Positions 33,865 through 44,230 of a DNA stretch of 64,000 bases are shown in pieces (positions within the stretch are counted from its first letter, which is position 1; every line of letters begins with the position of its first letter). Location of the stretch: positions 1 through 64,000 of the forward strand of contig VCMS01000038.1 in assembly GCA_022539475.1 (NCBI GenBank), written 5' to 3'. Position numbers and translations under genes: made by a program. The notes under the pieces were generated by a model. The model was not told where the DNA came from and did no database searches. It worked only from the letters and a program-made list of their open reading frames with translations. Origin of the DNA: Gracilaria domingensis. Its lineage: Eukaryota > Rhodophyta > Florideophyceae > Gracilariales > Gracilariaceae.

Positions 33865-34815
33865 TTGCGTGAACGCATCCCCGCCATCTCACAAGACGCG
33901 CGCAGCAGAATTGCCACATTTCTCTCCGGTGAGCCCAGATCCGCAGCAGCCTTCATTGTGAGCCTCAGGAAAGAAACCGACCGTTCTGATGGGGTGAATT
34001 ACAGTCTTGGTAACACATACGGTGGTGAGGCTCGAAGAAGGTTCAGGGGATACACCAAGCGAGGAAATGGAAGGAAGCGCCTCATCTCCTCCAAATCTAT
34101 CAGAGGAAGGAAGAATTGTTGGGTCTGTGGTGAGGACCACTCGGCAAGAACACGACACACTCCGGCAGAAATCAAAACTGCTCTCGACCGCATGAGAAAG
34201 GAGAAAGGAAATGCATATCTATCAGTTGAGGATCTCGCGTGCGTTGTGAATGATTTACTAGATCATCCATTGGACGAGAAGGAAGTGCAAGAAACAAATT
34301 ACGTAGATCTCACCGATGATGAATCAAGTGATGACGAGGATTGGACGTGGTATATCTCGGAAGACAACCTGTCTCTCCACAAAAGTGACGAGGTATACTT
34401 GGCAAATGCAGCCTTTGTCCACGGTAGATCTTACAGTACGGACATACAAGCAGCGTTAGCCACAATGAATATGGAGTTATCGCAAGATGAAAACGGCAGC
34501 TTCAAAGGGATATACATTGACACATGTGCAAATCGGTCTTCCGTTATGTCGTACTCACAGTACAAAGCATATTGTGATGAGTTTGATGTCCCATGCAACC
34601 TGAAGTACGATGAAAGAAAGAACCTCGTCGGCATAGGTGGAACGAAGAAAGCAATAGGTACCGCAACAATTCCTATTCTTTTTAACAACCTCCATCTCGT
34701 CATAGATGTAACCTTTCAAATCATTGACAGCAACGTCCCCACTCTGCTCAGTATGAAAGACAAGGTTGATAACGAACTTGATATCAGCATCCAAAATCGA
34801 AAAACTACGGTTTAA
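33865..34815 (+). pseudogene. Copia nucleocapsid knuckle and aspartic protease
   Basis: In frame with gag, 316 codons to TAA 34813-34815. A zinc knuckle is seen as CWVCGEDHSARTRH (about 34117-34158), with a Cys-Cys-His-His pattern rather than the usual CCHC. The protease active site reads YIDTCANRSSVM (about 34513-34548), where DTG/DSG is expected, so the Gly after the catalytic Asp-Thr is Cys. Pol continues in another frame from about 34770, so there is a frameshift at the end of this segment. Confidence 0.7.
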
Positions 34816-36208
34816 GAACCACAGACAACCTCTTTCGTTTCGAAACTATTTTCTGATTCACACCTGGAAACGAAGAGATCTCACGTATTCTCTTTACACC
34901 GAAGCGGAGCTCAGAAAACTCCATAGAGTTTTTGGTCACCCTATTGTAACCGCGTTTTCGAATTTGTTGAAGAGAGCCAGGCCCAGTGAGATGAACAGCG
35001 AAACCCGTAGCGACATCGAAGAACTGACAAAGGAACGTCATACATGTGCCAAACACTCTCCACGACCTTGACGATTTAAGATCACCATTGGAACCGACGA
35101 ACTGCAATACAATCATATTGTGGCAATTGATATAATGTATGTTAACCAGAAACCAATTCTTCATGTTGTCGATGAGGCCACTCATTACAATGCTGCACTG
35201 TTTCTGAACCGTGTGAGGTCTTCGGACGTGTGGAAAGCATTTCTTCGTTGCTGGAGCAGACTATATCTGGAATCTCCTGACTTTCTCCGCGTCGATCAGG
35301 GTAGCAACTTTGTATCCAAGGAGTTTCTGGCTACAGCCGAAACCGAAGGAATCTCTGTGCTAGAAGCGCCAGTGGAATCGCCTTCTACCATGTCCCACGT
35401 GGAAAGGTATCACGGGCCACTGATGGTTGCTTATCTAAAGATACGAGAAACAATGTCGAAAGCCGCTGAATCAGATAAAGATTGCCTTCAGATGGCTGTC
35501 AAGGCGGTTAATGACACAGTCGGACCCGAAAGTTTGTGCCCTACGCTCTTGGTTTACGGTTCCTTACCCCGACCTGCTCGTAGAACACCAGCTGAATCTC
35601 AAGTGTAGAGAGCGAGAGCAATTGAAGCTGCGAAGTCTGAGGTACAGAAGGAGCAGGCAAGACGCAGAATAGCATTCGGTTTGAAGCATAGTGGAGCCAC
35701 TAAAGCGAAGGAACAAAGTACAGAACTCATGAAACTACCGGCGGGGAGCCCTGTGTTTGTATTCCGAGACACATCAAAGTCTTGGGAAGGCCCGTTCCCC
35801 ATCATCCAGGTTGAAGGAGAGACAGTGGTTGTACAATTGCCACATGGCAGACGTATATTTCGATCTCATGTTGTCAAACCCAAAACGTTCTCCGACCTCC
35901 AGCTTCCAGACCCTACCAACCCTGACCCTTCCAACACTGAAGTTTCTCAAGGGAATGGTGCAATGACTCCAGAAAGCGGAGAAATAACGAACACAGTCGA
36001 GAACGACAAGAAAACTACTGTAACCAAAGTCGAAGGCACGTTTCTCACTGATGCAACACTATCAGCTCTGTCTGGTACTTTAACGCCTTGCAAAGACATT
36101 GCAATGGGCAATGATGAGCGTGATTTTGCTACTGCCAGAAGCCAAGAACTAAGTAACCTTGGGAAGAGAAACACATTCGAAGTCGTAGACATCCAAACCG
36201 TACCGTAA
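34766..36208 (+). pseudogene. Copia integrase
   Basis: One frame with stops at 35069-35071 (TGA), 35606-35608 (TAG) and 36206-36208 (TAA). The pre-integrase segment (about 34890-34990) has LHRVFGHP; its downstream zinc-binding cysteines are not clear. The catalytic core shows Asp in VAIDIMYV (about 35121), Asp in LRVDQGSNF (about 35288) and Glu in SHVERYHGP (about 35395). After 35680 the C-terminal part has the beta-rich GSPVFVFRD and WEGPFPIIQVEGETVVVQL. The DDE residues are intact but the frame is closed by stops. Confidence 0.8.
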
Positions 36209-37648
36209 GGAACAAGGATATTTGGGTCCAGATGCGTGGACAAGGTGAAGAACGTAGACGGAAAATCGTATGAAAGATCACGGCTTGTTGCCCAAAACTT
36301 CCGCGACAAAGGGGCACTACATATCGCTACAAAGTCTCCGACACAGTCTCGTCTAGGCAAAAGAGTGGCTTTCTGTCTTGCTGCATTGCTCCCCGATCAC
36401 ACGGCATACGTAAGGGACATCTCGCAGGCTTGTATTCAGTCCAAGTCCTCAATTGAGCGTAACATCTTTCTGCGACCACCAAAGGAGATGAAGCTTGGAC
36501 ATGAGAAAGTTCTTCGTGTGCTCCGTCCTCTATATGGCATCCCTGAAAGTGGCCTTCATTGGTTCGTAACCTACCACAAACATCACAAGGATAAACTTGG
36601 TATGAAAGGAACAGATCGAGACACCTGTCTGCTCTACAAGCGAAACGGAAAGCATCTGCACGGTTTGGTGGCTCTACAAGTGGACGACTCGTTTGGAATT
36701 GGAGATGATAAGTTTCTGGAGCAAGAAGAACGAGAGTGTCGTTGCTTTCAGACTGTGCAGAGCAAGCCGCGAAGGGTTTTGGATGAAGGATCGAACTTAG
36801 ATTTCACCGGATTGAGGATTGCGAAGCGTTCTGAGAACGTTTTTGTGTCCTCACAGGAAAAGAAACTAAGATCTGTCCACCATGTATTGCGGGCAAAAGA
36901 GTTTGCGAGCCCACGAGCACAGATACAATACGTTGGATGCTGTACTCGGCCTGACCTCTGCGCATCTGTTCAGCTACTTGCAAGTTGCAGCCTGTCTCCA
37001 ACCTCTTCAGACTTCAAGATGCTCAACAAAGTTGTTGATCGATGCCAGTCTACTTCTGATGTTGGCCTACAGTTTGTACCACTCGATATGGACTCTATAA
37101 GAATAGCGTTGTTTACGGATGCTTCATTTGCTAATGCGAGCAATTTGAAATCACAGATTGGTTTTGTCATCGTTCTGACTGACAAACTGAACAATGCTAA
37201 CATTATTTACTATGGCAGCTCACGTTGCAAACGGGTTACGAGATCTGTTATGGCTGCAGAGGTACATGGATTGGTATACGGATACGACAATGCATTTGTC
37301 CCTAGAAGCATGTTTCAGAGCATACTAGGAAAAGAAGTGCCAATTGATGCGTATGTCGATTCACGGACCGTATTCAACGTTGTCGCGAAGAGTAGTGGAA
37401 CATTGGAGAAGCGCTTGCAGATCGATATTGCTGCAATGCGCAAAAGCCATGCCAAAGGCGAACTACGCTACATGGATCCCTGGCCAGGAGAATGTGGCAG
37501 ATGGTATGACCAAAGGGTTTGTGTCAGATTCTCATATCCTCTGGAAACTTATGCGCTCAAACAAACTTTGCCTCAACCAGAGAGAATGGATCGAAACTGG
37601 AACCAGGTAATGCAAACCTCCTATGAAAAGAAAATTCCTGGAGTGTAG
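36209..37648 (+). pseudogene. pol: Copia reverse transcriptase and RNase H
   Basis: The same frame as integrase, open from 36209 for over 470 codons. Reverse transcriptase: RLVAQNFRDKG, YVRDISQACIQS (first Asp), RPLYGIPESGLHWF and the active-site LQVDDSFGIGD (about 36675-36707), a variant of the usual YVDD. RNase H: LFTDASFANASNLKSQIGF and MAAEVHGLVYGYD (Glu), then DSRTVFNVV (Asp). The frame ends at TAG 37646-37648, just inside the 3' LTR. Confidence 0.85.
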
Positions 37649-38087
37649 AACGTTCAAGGTTTGCCCTTAGGATGGATCCTGAGAATACTGTGTCAATTGT
37701 TGATGATGCTCTCGTGAGCATGGTTGATTGAATATCTTTTGATTGTTTTATTAGACATGAATTGTTACAGCCTCCTGCAACGGGCTACTATTAGATTGGT
37801 ACTGGTTTTGGCAGGTTTTCGAGTAGAACCAAGGGGGATATATAACGGTATGCGACTGTGCGTGCTTCGGATGAAGAAGAACGGTCATCATCTAAAAACA
37901 AAAACTTTACCGATACTATTGTATTCTGTCATTCTCGACATCTACATCAGCCAGCCTCCTCCCGGGACCGTTCCTGATTCGCAAGCAGCCTACGGAAGGC
38001 CGCCACTGCGATATCTCCGCATCCGTAGCACATTCCTACTCGGACCGGTCGCCGGTTGTGCAGATCTTCAACGGTGTGGTGTGAACA
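37644..38087 (+). repeat. Copia 3' LTR
   Basis: A full-length match to the 5' LTR, with TG at the start and CA at the end, followed by the TCCAT duplication. It is preceded by a moderately purine-rich stretch (about 37625-37643), the likely polypurine tract. Confidence 0.95.
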
Positions 38088-38108
38088 TCCATCGCGCCTC
38101 ACTTTGTC

Positions 38109-38519
38109 TCACAGGTCTAATATTTTCAGAATACCTTCGAAGAGCAGCAGCTCCTCTATAAAAAGCGGAAGCAGATTCGAATCCACATTGTCCATCTTTC
38201 CAGCGAAGCAATGCTTGGAGTCCACATCGTTATCATTAAAACGGTCAGGGATTATAAACCCGAACAATTCGCGAGAGACTCTCGCATTGTGCTCCTTTAT
38301 GGTCAATATATCCCCTATCGCTTTTTCCAGCGCGTGCTTTGCTTGGTCATCCACACGAAGTTTAACTTTTAATCTGCTGAATTCGTTAAAGCTGAAAAAT
38401 GGTTCCTTGTGCCAAGATTTCTCCTCAAGTGTTAAGGGAAACTGATCAGATCCTTGACGTTTTTTCTGATGTGCCCGAATGAGACGTTCAAACTTTCCAA
38501 GATCCATTTCATGAGGCAT
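38109..38519 (-). other. Hypothetical minus-strand ORF next to the copia insertion
   Basis: 136 codons from ATG 38519 to the stop at 38109, 17 bp from the copia target duplication. Composition is plausible for protein (mixed charged helices, then a hydrophobic C-terminal LLPLFIEELLLFEGIL). No family is recognised. The insertion does not interrupt the frame. Confidence 0.35.
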
Positions 38520-39357
38520 ATGCACAAATTCACCAACTTCAGGCGAGTCCGTGAGAGTGTTCTGCTATCGATGAAGTTTTTCTCTCACCCAAAAAATGGC
38601 ATTGAACTCGTGTTCAGATATATACAGTCTCGTATAATAACATCCTCCAGACTTTTCACATGGAGAAAAAGGACAATTATAGAAAGCATCTGTGTTTGCT
38701 TCATACCACTTTCAACGAAATCATAGGGATGACAGACGTCGCCACCTTGCGCGACCTTCTTGCAATACATAAAGGAGTAGAGGTATTCATGCGTGCTTCT
38801 TTGAAGTTCGGAACGTTGAACGGAGACACCGTTACTTCCGACGACGAAGGAACATATTTTTCAATTAGTTGTTCGTGCGCAACTACACTCTGACCGTTTT
38901 GATTTTGCCTGGCTTTTGTGGGAAGTACCGGCTGCGGTTGGGTGGACACTAGGTGAAAATGCTTACGCGGGCTACAACTTATCCCGGATCGTGGAACTGT
39001 GGCATGATGTCGATGTTCTCGGCATGGTGTCTTTTGTTTTCGGAGCCTTCGCAGTAGTCAATGCGGCCCGCCATGTACTCGGGCCTTTGCTGAGACGCGA
39101 CGGTCACGGAAGGAGACGGAGAGGGAGGAGAGGCCACCTGCTTGTGGGCACCGATCTTGTTTTGACGAACGGCTGCTGGACATATTGTTGAAAAAGTGAA
39201 GGAAAAGCTGCGTTGGAAAAAGTGTCGTTCGAGGAACGCAACTCTGTCAGAAAGGAGTGTATGAAGTCTATAATGTAAACCTACTGCTTCTCCCTGAAAG
39301 ATCAGAGCCCTGAGTGCAGCTTGCTCTACAATGCAAAGAAGGAATTGTAGCCGGCAT
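38520..39357. other. Stretch without a supported gene
   Basis: Overlapping short frames on both strands, none starting well or recognisable. The Arg/Gly-rich run at about 39085-39130 is low complexity. It ends at the terminus of the inverted transposon copy. Confidence 0.4.
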
Positions 39358-39788
39358 CGTCTGTCTCTTGCAGATGCTAGTTTATGGCGAGGGTCGTCCA
39401 GAAATTGGCAAGGGTCGTCCAGTAAATTTTTTGAAAAAATATCGAGATCAATTATTTCAAAATTTGGAGATAATTGCTTGGGTCGTCCAGAATCGCTGTG
39501 CAGTAAATACTGGTGGGTTTTCCACTCGTGCTAGTTCTTTAGTCGAGGGCTACCTGAACTGTATTTCGCGAAGTCTAGGTTCAGTTTCCATTAAGGTGCA
39601 CATTACACGATACCTTCTGCGGAATGATACCCTGCAACGCATGGAATACTAGTGCTAGTACAGATGATGCCCATTATGAAATCATACCGTTTTATTCGTA
39701 TCTATTCTTCTATCGACCGCTTTTGCTAACCACTACTTCGCTGTATTACATGTACCATATCCCCATGATGGAGCGGGTGTAGGCGCAA

Positions 39789-39931
39789 TCTGCGGCAGAT
39801 GCCGCAGACTGCACGTCCACCATCGGCTGTATCGGTAGAACAAATACGCACTCCAAGAGGATGAGGCGCGAAGTGCCTCATCCTCTCCGTTCCTCATGTA
39901 GGGAACCATGCCCAGATGCATGGTTCCCTAC
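39789..39931. repeat. Row of three hairpins, copy 3
   Basis: The counterparts of 10398-10540 in reverse order. The outer two stems are perfect. The middle one has a changed loop side (GCGAAGT between the arms) but keeps its long stem. Confidence 0.7.
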
Positions 39932-40761
39932 TTGAGGAACCTGCACCTGCAACTCGTGAGCTACGTCCGCATAAAAAGTCATTTACCTGTATACGCAAGC
40001 AGAAAGTATCCATAAGTTAGTCAATGATCCGTTAGATACATTTGAAATGCGAATGGAACGTACCATTGATAAAGCAAAACAGAAACGTTGCGCTAGAAAA
40101 GTCGAGGGACCTAGTAACTCGCAAAATGAAAAAGAAGAAGGAAAGGGATCGGTTAGATTACCAGCCCACCATCATCGTAAAGCGCGAAAGGTGTCGAAGC
40201 GAGAACTCACAAGCAAGGACACCAAGAATGCCCATGCAGCAAACATACCGCAAGATGCGATAAACGAGAGAGCAGCCTATGTCCCAACCAAGTACCAGAA
40301 TCGCCTATCCCGAACAGCCAGAGATCGATCTTGAGAGACGAAATGAAATTGGTCGTTTACCTGTATACGCAAGCAGAAAGTATCCATAAGTTAGTCAATG
40401 CTCCGTTGGATACAGTTGAAATGGGATAGAACGTACCATTGATAGAGCAAAACAGAAACGTTGCGCTAGAAAAGTTGAGAGAACTAGTAACTCGCAAAAG
40501 TAACCCAAAGCCTTTTTCCTGCCGTTTACATGTCGCAGAGCGCGAAGAGACGTGGTGAGGATTGGTTAGTTTAGAACAAAGATGCGTAGAAGGAAATGGA
40601 AGCACGTACGAAAAGACTGCACGGAAAGACTGCACGGAATACATCCGTGAGATACGGATGCTGTCCGCTTTATGGAGGCGTCCGACGAGGGCGGAGAAAG
40701 AGAATGAGGTACGCTTCATGTCCACTTAATGGAATCCATTCTCAGCACGCTACTTCGTAAT

Positions 40762-40825
40762 CCGTCGTACTTTTTTCCGCCCTCGCACTTCGTAGCGAGT
40801 GCGAGGGCGGAAAAAAGTACGACGG
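40762..40825. repeat. 64-nt hairpin with perfect 28-bp arms, copy 3
   Basis: Arms 40762-40789 and 40798-40825 match exactly around the loop TCGTAGCG. Copies 1 and 2 each have one or two mismatches. Confidence 0.8.
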
Positions 40826-41190
40826 AGCGGAGTAGAACGCGAGGATGGCACGGATCACGACGGTAACAAAAGGTCGGACGTCGGACGGGCGGCGGCGGCG
40901 GCGGAGGGAAGAGATTTATTTTTCTGTGCGAGATTGGACAAGTGTACAGCGTACAACGTTGGGAAACCACAGGTTTATAACCAGTGGTAGATAATACGAG
41001 AAGTACACCCTTGTTTTGAGGTCGACGTGTACCTACGTTCCTTTTTGAATGAAAGCACGTGATTTAAACTCAAAATATATTCTCCGTTCTGAGCAAGACG
41101 TCGATATTGACTGTCGCTCGACCTCCTTCTCCCTTCGGACGACCTTCCCTTGCAGTCTTTGTCGTCGTTTCTCGTTCATTTCTTCTTCCC

Positions 41191-41535
41191 ATGGTCTACT
41201 ACTGTACACATAAGAAGCGTGGGTGCCCCTTCGTTACTCGCCGAGGAGTCTTATCTCTTCAACAGCATGTCAACCATTGCCCGTTTCGTCTGAAAGCAGC
41301 GCTGGAAGACGACAATAGCCGGCCCATTCGGAGAAGCAAGCGTCTCAAGCTTTCCGCGCCCGCGCACGCATCTTCCGAAACGGTCACTGCCCCTTGTCGC
41401 CTTCCCGAGCCTCCGGTGTCCGAGGACATCGTCGACCCCACTCCGTGCGCCCCTCCCATTCCGGACAATTCGCATTGTGTTCGTCTGTGTTCTGCAAAGT
41501 GGAATATAGTCTGTTCGCTTTGGAAACTAAGCTAG
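41191..41535 (+). pseudogene. Truncated transposase: zinc-finger end with an unrelated tail
   Basis: From the same ATG and promoter as the full gene, the first 97 codons match the transposase N-terminus. They include the Cys/His finger (residues 4-31) and a basic run IRRSKRLKL. At 41481 the homology ends and 17 unrelated codons follow to TAG 41533-41535. The product would bind DNA if the finger does, but has no catalytic core. It could act as a competitor of the full transposase, or simply be debris. Confidence 0.7.
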
Positions 41536-41949
41536 TTTTGGGGCTATTTGGGGCGCGCGAGGGGGTAGCAGAGGCTGGCACTCAAAAAATTAAGAAATTT
41601 TGGAATATTAAATTCCATTTCGCGCAGTTTAGTGCTTGGGTCCTCTAGTTTTTGTAGAGGTTCTACTTCGCCGCACCACCCCATTCACTCTTTTCCGCGA
41701 CCCTCTCTCAAAACTGCACTCGTGCTAGTTTGCCTTTCCATTTTCTCCCATGTTGCAATGCCAATCGCAACTCATCCCACCTCAATCATCCCATCACTTC
41801 TTCCCAGTCCACACCACCCCCGCTATTTACCCATTTCTCGCCCATCACGCGTTCCCATCCTCTCTCTCCGTCTCCGCAAACGTCATTTTGTAGAAGTCAG
41901 GTGGACAACCCTCCCCCTTCTCGTATACCCGCCTCGCCCCAAAACGGCT
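41536..41949. other. Gap with pyrimidine-rich + strand, no gene seen on it
   Basis: The C/T-rich + strand yields long Pro/Ser/His-rich frames that look like composition effects of the minus-strand gene and its 3' flank. No separate feature is supported. Confidence 0.4.
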
Positions 41950-42879
41950 TCAAATCCCTCCCATCCTTCTCTCCTCCTGTCCCCTCAGAATCCCCTTCGC
42001 AGTCCGCGCTACCTCCGCCGCACTCCTAAACCCAGTCACCACCGGAGCTCCCACTCCCTCCCGCGCCACCTCCTCCTCCACCTTCTTCATCTCCTTACGC
42101 CTCTTCTTCAGACGGCTCTTCCCATCCCCAACCCCACCACCCTTTGTCTTCGGTGTCACAGGAGACCCCTTCTGCACCGCCACCCTTCCCACACTTCCCT
42201 TCTCCGTCTTTCCCTCCACACCTCCTTTCAGCGTCTCCTCTTCCACCAATCTTTGCCTCTTGCCCAGCTCCTTCACCTCCTTCTCCAGCACGTCCAACCT
42301 CTCGTTCAGAACCCTATTCTCCTCCCGCAACTCTCCAACCTCCCTTCCCGCACACTCCACTATCCCATACACATGATTTCTCATCTCCACTCCCAATACC
42401 GACAACGAATTCCGCAGGCTCGAAATCGCCTCAACCGAAACACCACTACCACCCCCACTCAGCACCACACCGCCCATTTCCGTTACAATCTCCACAATTC
42501 CATCGTCCAGTTGCTCCTTCATCACCAACCCCAACATCCCCACCCTCGCCTTCATCTCCCCCACAAACCGCATCTCCCTGTCACCCTCTCCGCCCCCACT
42601 CTCTATCTGGTCTCCAACCTCTAACTGACTCAGATGCACCGCACCCCTTCTCTCCATTGCGACCCCCTCCACCTCCAATTCTACCCCCTTCTCCACCTCA
42701 TCACCATCCCCTCTCCTCGCCTCACACTTCTTTCCTTCATCAGCCACTTCCTTCTTCTGCGACATCCGACCAGCCGCCGTAATCACGTCCTCTTCCCGCT
42801 TTGGTGACGGCGTCTGCGGTACCTCCTTCCCCTCCAACAGCACCCACAGCTCCTCATCCTTCACGTATCCGTTCGACAT
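41950..42879 (-). CDS. Hypothetical coiled-coil protein
   Basis: 309 codons from ATG 42879 (MSNGYVKDEELW) to the stop at 41950; the open frame extends 32 codons upstream without an ATG. The N-terminal third is Lys/Glu-rich. Around residues 175-215 is a clear coiled coil (LREENRVLNERLDVLEKEV). The C-terminus is basic (KKRRKEMKK). There is no known domain. The minus strand is strikingly purine-rich, so + strand frames over it are shadows. It may be a host gene or transposon cargo; no copy occurs beside copy 1 within the window. Confidence 0.55.
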   Translation of the reverse strand: MSNGYVKDEELWVLLEGKEVPQTPSPKREEDVITAAGRMSQKKEVADEGKKCEARRGDGDEVEKGVELEVEGVAMERRGAVHLSQLEVGDQIESGGGEGDREMRFVGEMKARVGMLGLVMKEQLDDGIVEIVTEMGGVVLSGGGSGVSVEAISSLRNSLSVLGVEMRNHVYGIVECAGREVGELREENRVLNERLDVLEKEVKELGKRQRLVEEETLKGGVEGKTEKGSVGRVAVQKGSPVTPKTKGGGVGDGKSRLKKRRKEMKKVEEEVAREGVGAPVVTGFRSAAEVARTAKGILRGQEERRMGGI

Positions 42880-43512
42880 CTTCAGAAGAAGAAGTAGTAG
42901 TTGGATCGAAGTTTCCGCTGCGATACAGTGCAATCGAGCTAAACTGTCCTGTCCACCCCCACTGTCCAACCACACGGGCTATATCCAGCACCATGATTGT
43001 ACCTGTTTCCCTCATCCTATTTCCCGCCAAAACATCTACTGTACACCTCCGCATCTTCCAATATTTAAGCGCCATCTCTCTGTCCCCTCTTCACATAGTC
43101 CCCACCCACCTCGCCTCGACCGGCGATATTTTTCTCTTCCACCATAACCTCACTCGATGGTTATAGCAAAACAGGAAGATATTGCCAGTGGAGGCAAGCT
43201 AGGGACTAGTGATTGCACTTAGAGTTGCTCACCCTCTGTCTCGACTGGGGGCATGTTCTTCTTCCGTCACATCCTTTGTGGGTTGTGACAAAAAAAGAAT
43301 ATGTCACCACTCGACACAGGATGGGTAACAATGATAGCACGTAGAGTAGTTCATCCTCCCTCTCAGCGTCCACTGGGGATATATTGATGTTCTCTCACAT
43401 CCTTTCCCGGTTGTGATACAAGAGAAATACATCTCCAATGGACACGGAGAATATAGTCGTGATAAAACGTAAAGGTAACAATGTAATAAACAATAAATTT
43501 ATGCTACTATCT
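42880..43512. repeat. Gap with diverged tandem repeats of about 130 bp
   Basis: Between about 43080 and 43470 a unit recurs two to three times, with the landmarks TCACATCCTTT..GGGTTGTGA and a stretch like CACTGGGG. The copies share about two thirds of their bases by eye. No ORF is supported. Upstream of it (42880-43075) lies the promoter side of the coiled-coil gene. Confidence 0.45.
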
Positions 43513-43840
43513 CTAACAAACCTTTCGAAAACCAGCTATGACATGAGCTGGGTTACTCGAGCCAAAGATGGCAGATCCTGCAACTGAAATGTTTGCACCG
43601 GCCTTCACTACTCCTTTCACAGTACTCAGTCCAATACCTCCATCCACCTCTATCCCTATTCTTGGGTACAACTTCCTTGCATGTCGCACCTTATCCAGAA
43701 CACCCTCCATAAACGCCTGTCCTCCAAACCCTGGCTCCACCGTCATCAACAATAACATGTCTACAACTCCTTCCTTCATAAGTGCTTCTACGACCTTTAT
43801 AGACGTATTCGGGCGCAATCCAACTCCATCCTTTTAATTA
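43513..43840 (-). pseudogene. rpe: 3' part of ribulose-phosphate 3-epimerase gene
   Basis: The minus-strand frame of about 108 codons matches the C-terminal half of the epimerase, the pentose-phosphate and Calvin-cycle TIM-barrel enzyme. Visible motifs: GLRPNTSI, MTVEPGFGGQ, IEVDGGIG with its catalytic Asp, and GANISVAGSAIF. The N-terminal half, with the first metal-binding residues, is absent. The frame is closed by a stop directly before KDGVGLRP, with AAAAG before it, as at a 3' splice site. It could be a last exon of a gene whose other exons are missing, or a captured fragment. I found no upstream exon to 44 kb. Confidence 0.8.
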
Positions 43841-44230
43841 TGGCAATCCGATTGAAGCTATAAAACCCGTTCACCTCATTTATGAAGCCAAAATGGCTCC
43901 TTTCATCCTGTATTCAAGCTCCCCGTAACTCGTACTTTACAACTACTTTACAACTCAGGTTCGAAATCAGTTTCATTCATGGCACACTTTTTACTCTTCC
44001 ACCTACCTTTCATAAAAGATCATCACACTTTGTGGCTTGTCGTCTCATACAAGGCCTATCATTCATTCAGTACAATCACATATCATACATTTCGCTCACT
44101 TTCACAAAGTGAACCATGTTCCCGTTCTGCGCTTCCCAACCGTTTGTACTTACGTATTACTCTTTACCCCAGCAGTTCTCCGCCCCATCTTCCCTTTTTA
44201 TCGTCACACAAAAACAATCAAACACTTGCA
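43841..44230. other. Gap between divergently placed genes
   Basis: No supported ORF. It is AT-richer than its neighbours and presumably holds the promoter of the gene starting at 44231. No clear core element was picked out. Confidence 0.35.

Larger units (their letters stand above)
32150..38087 (+). mobile_element. Ty1/copia retrotransposon with intact LTRs and target duplication
   Basis: Two LTRs of 444 bp begin TGTAGAAC and end GTGAACA. The 5-bp target sequence TCCAT flanks them (32145-32149 and 38088-38092). The order protease-integrase-reverse transcriptase-RNase H identifies Ty1/copia. LTRs differ at only about 10-15 positions by eye, so insertion is fairly recent. The coding region nevertheless has a frameshift and four in-frame stops. 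Confidence 0.95.
39358..41481 (-). mobile_element. Inverted partial copy (copy 3) of the transposon right end
   Basis: The reverse complement matches the right end of copies 1 and 2. It runs from the terminal CGTCTGTCTC at 39358 through subterminal repeats, hairpins, the 373-bp-period repeat and the promoter into the 5' part of the transposase gene. It breaks off at 41481. It faces copy 2's right end (59504-61986), so the two form a pair of inverted repeats 22.6 kb across. It is either a truncated insertion or the left terminal inverted repeat of a larger unit. Confidence 0.85.

Noticed and set aside
41632-42782. Pro/Ser/His-rich + strand frames of 330 and 212 codons
   Set aside because: They are composition artefacts of the C/T-rich complement of a minus-strand coiled-coil gene.
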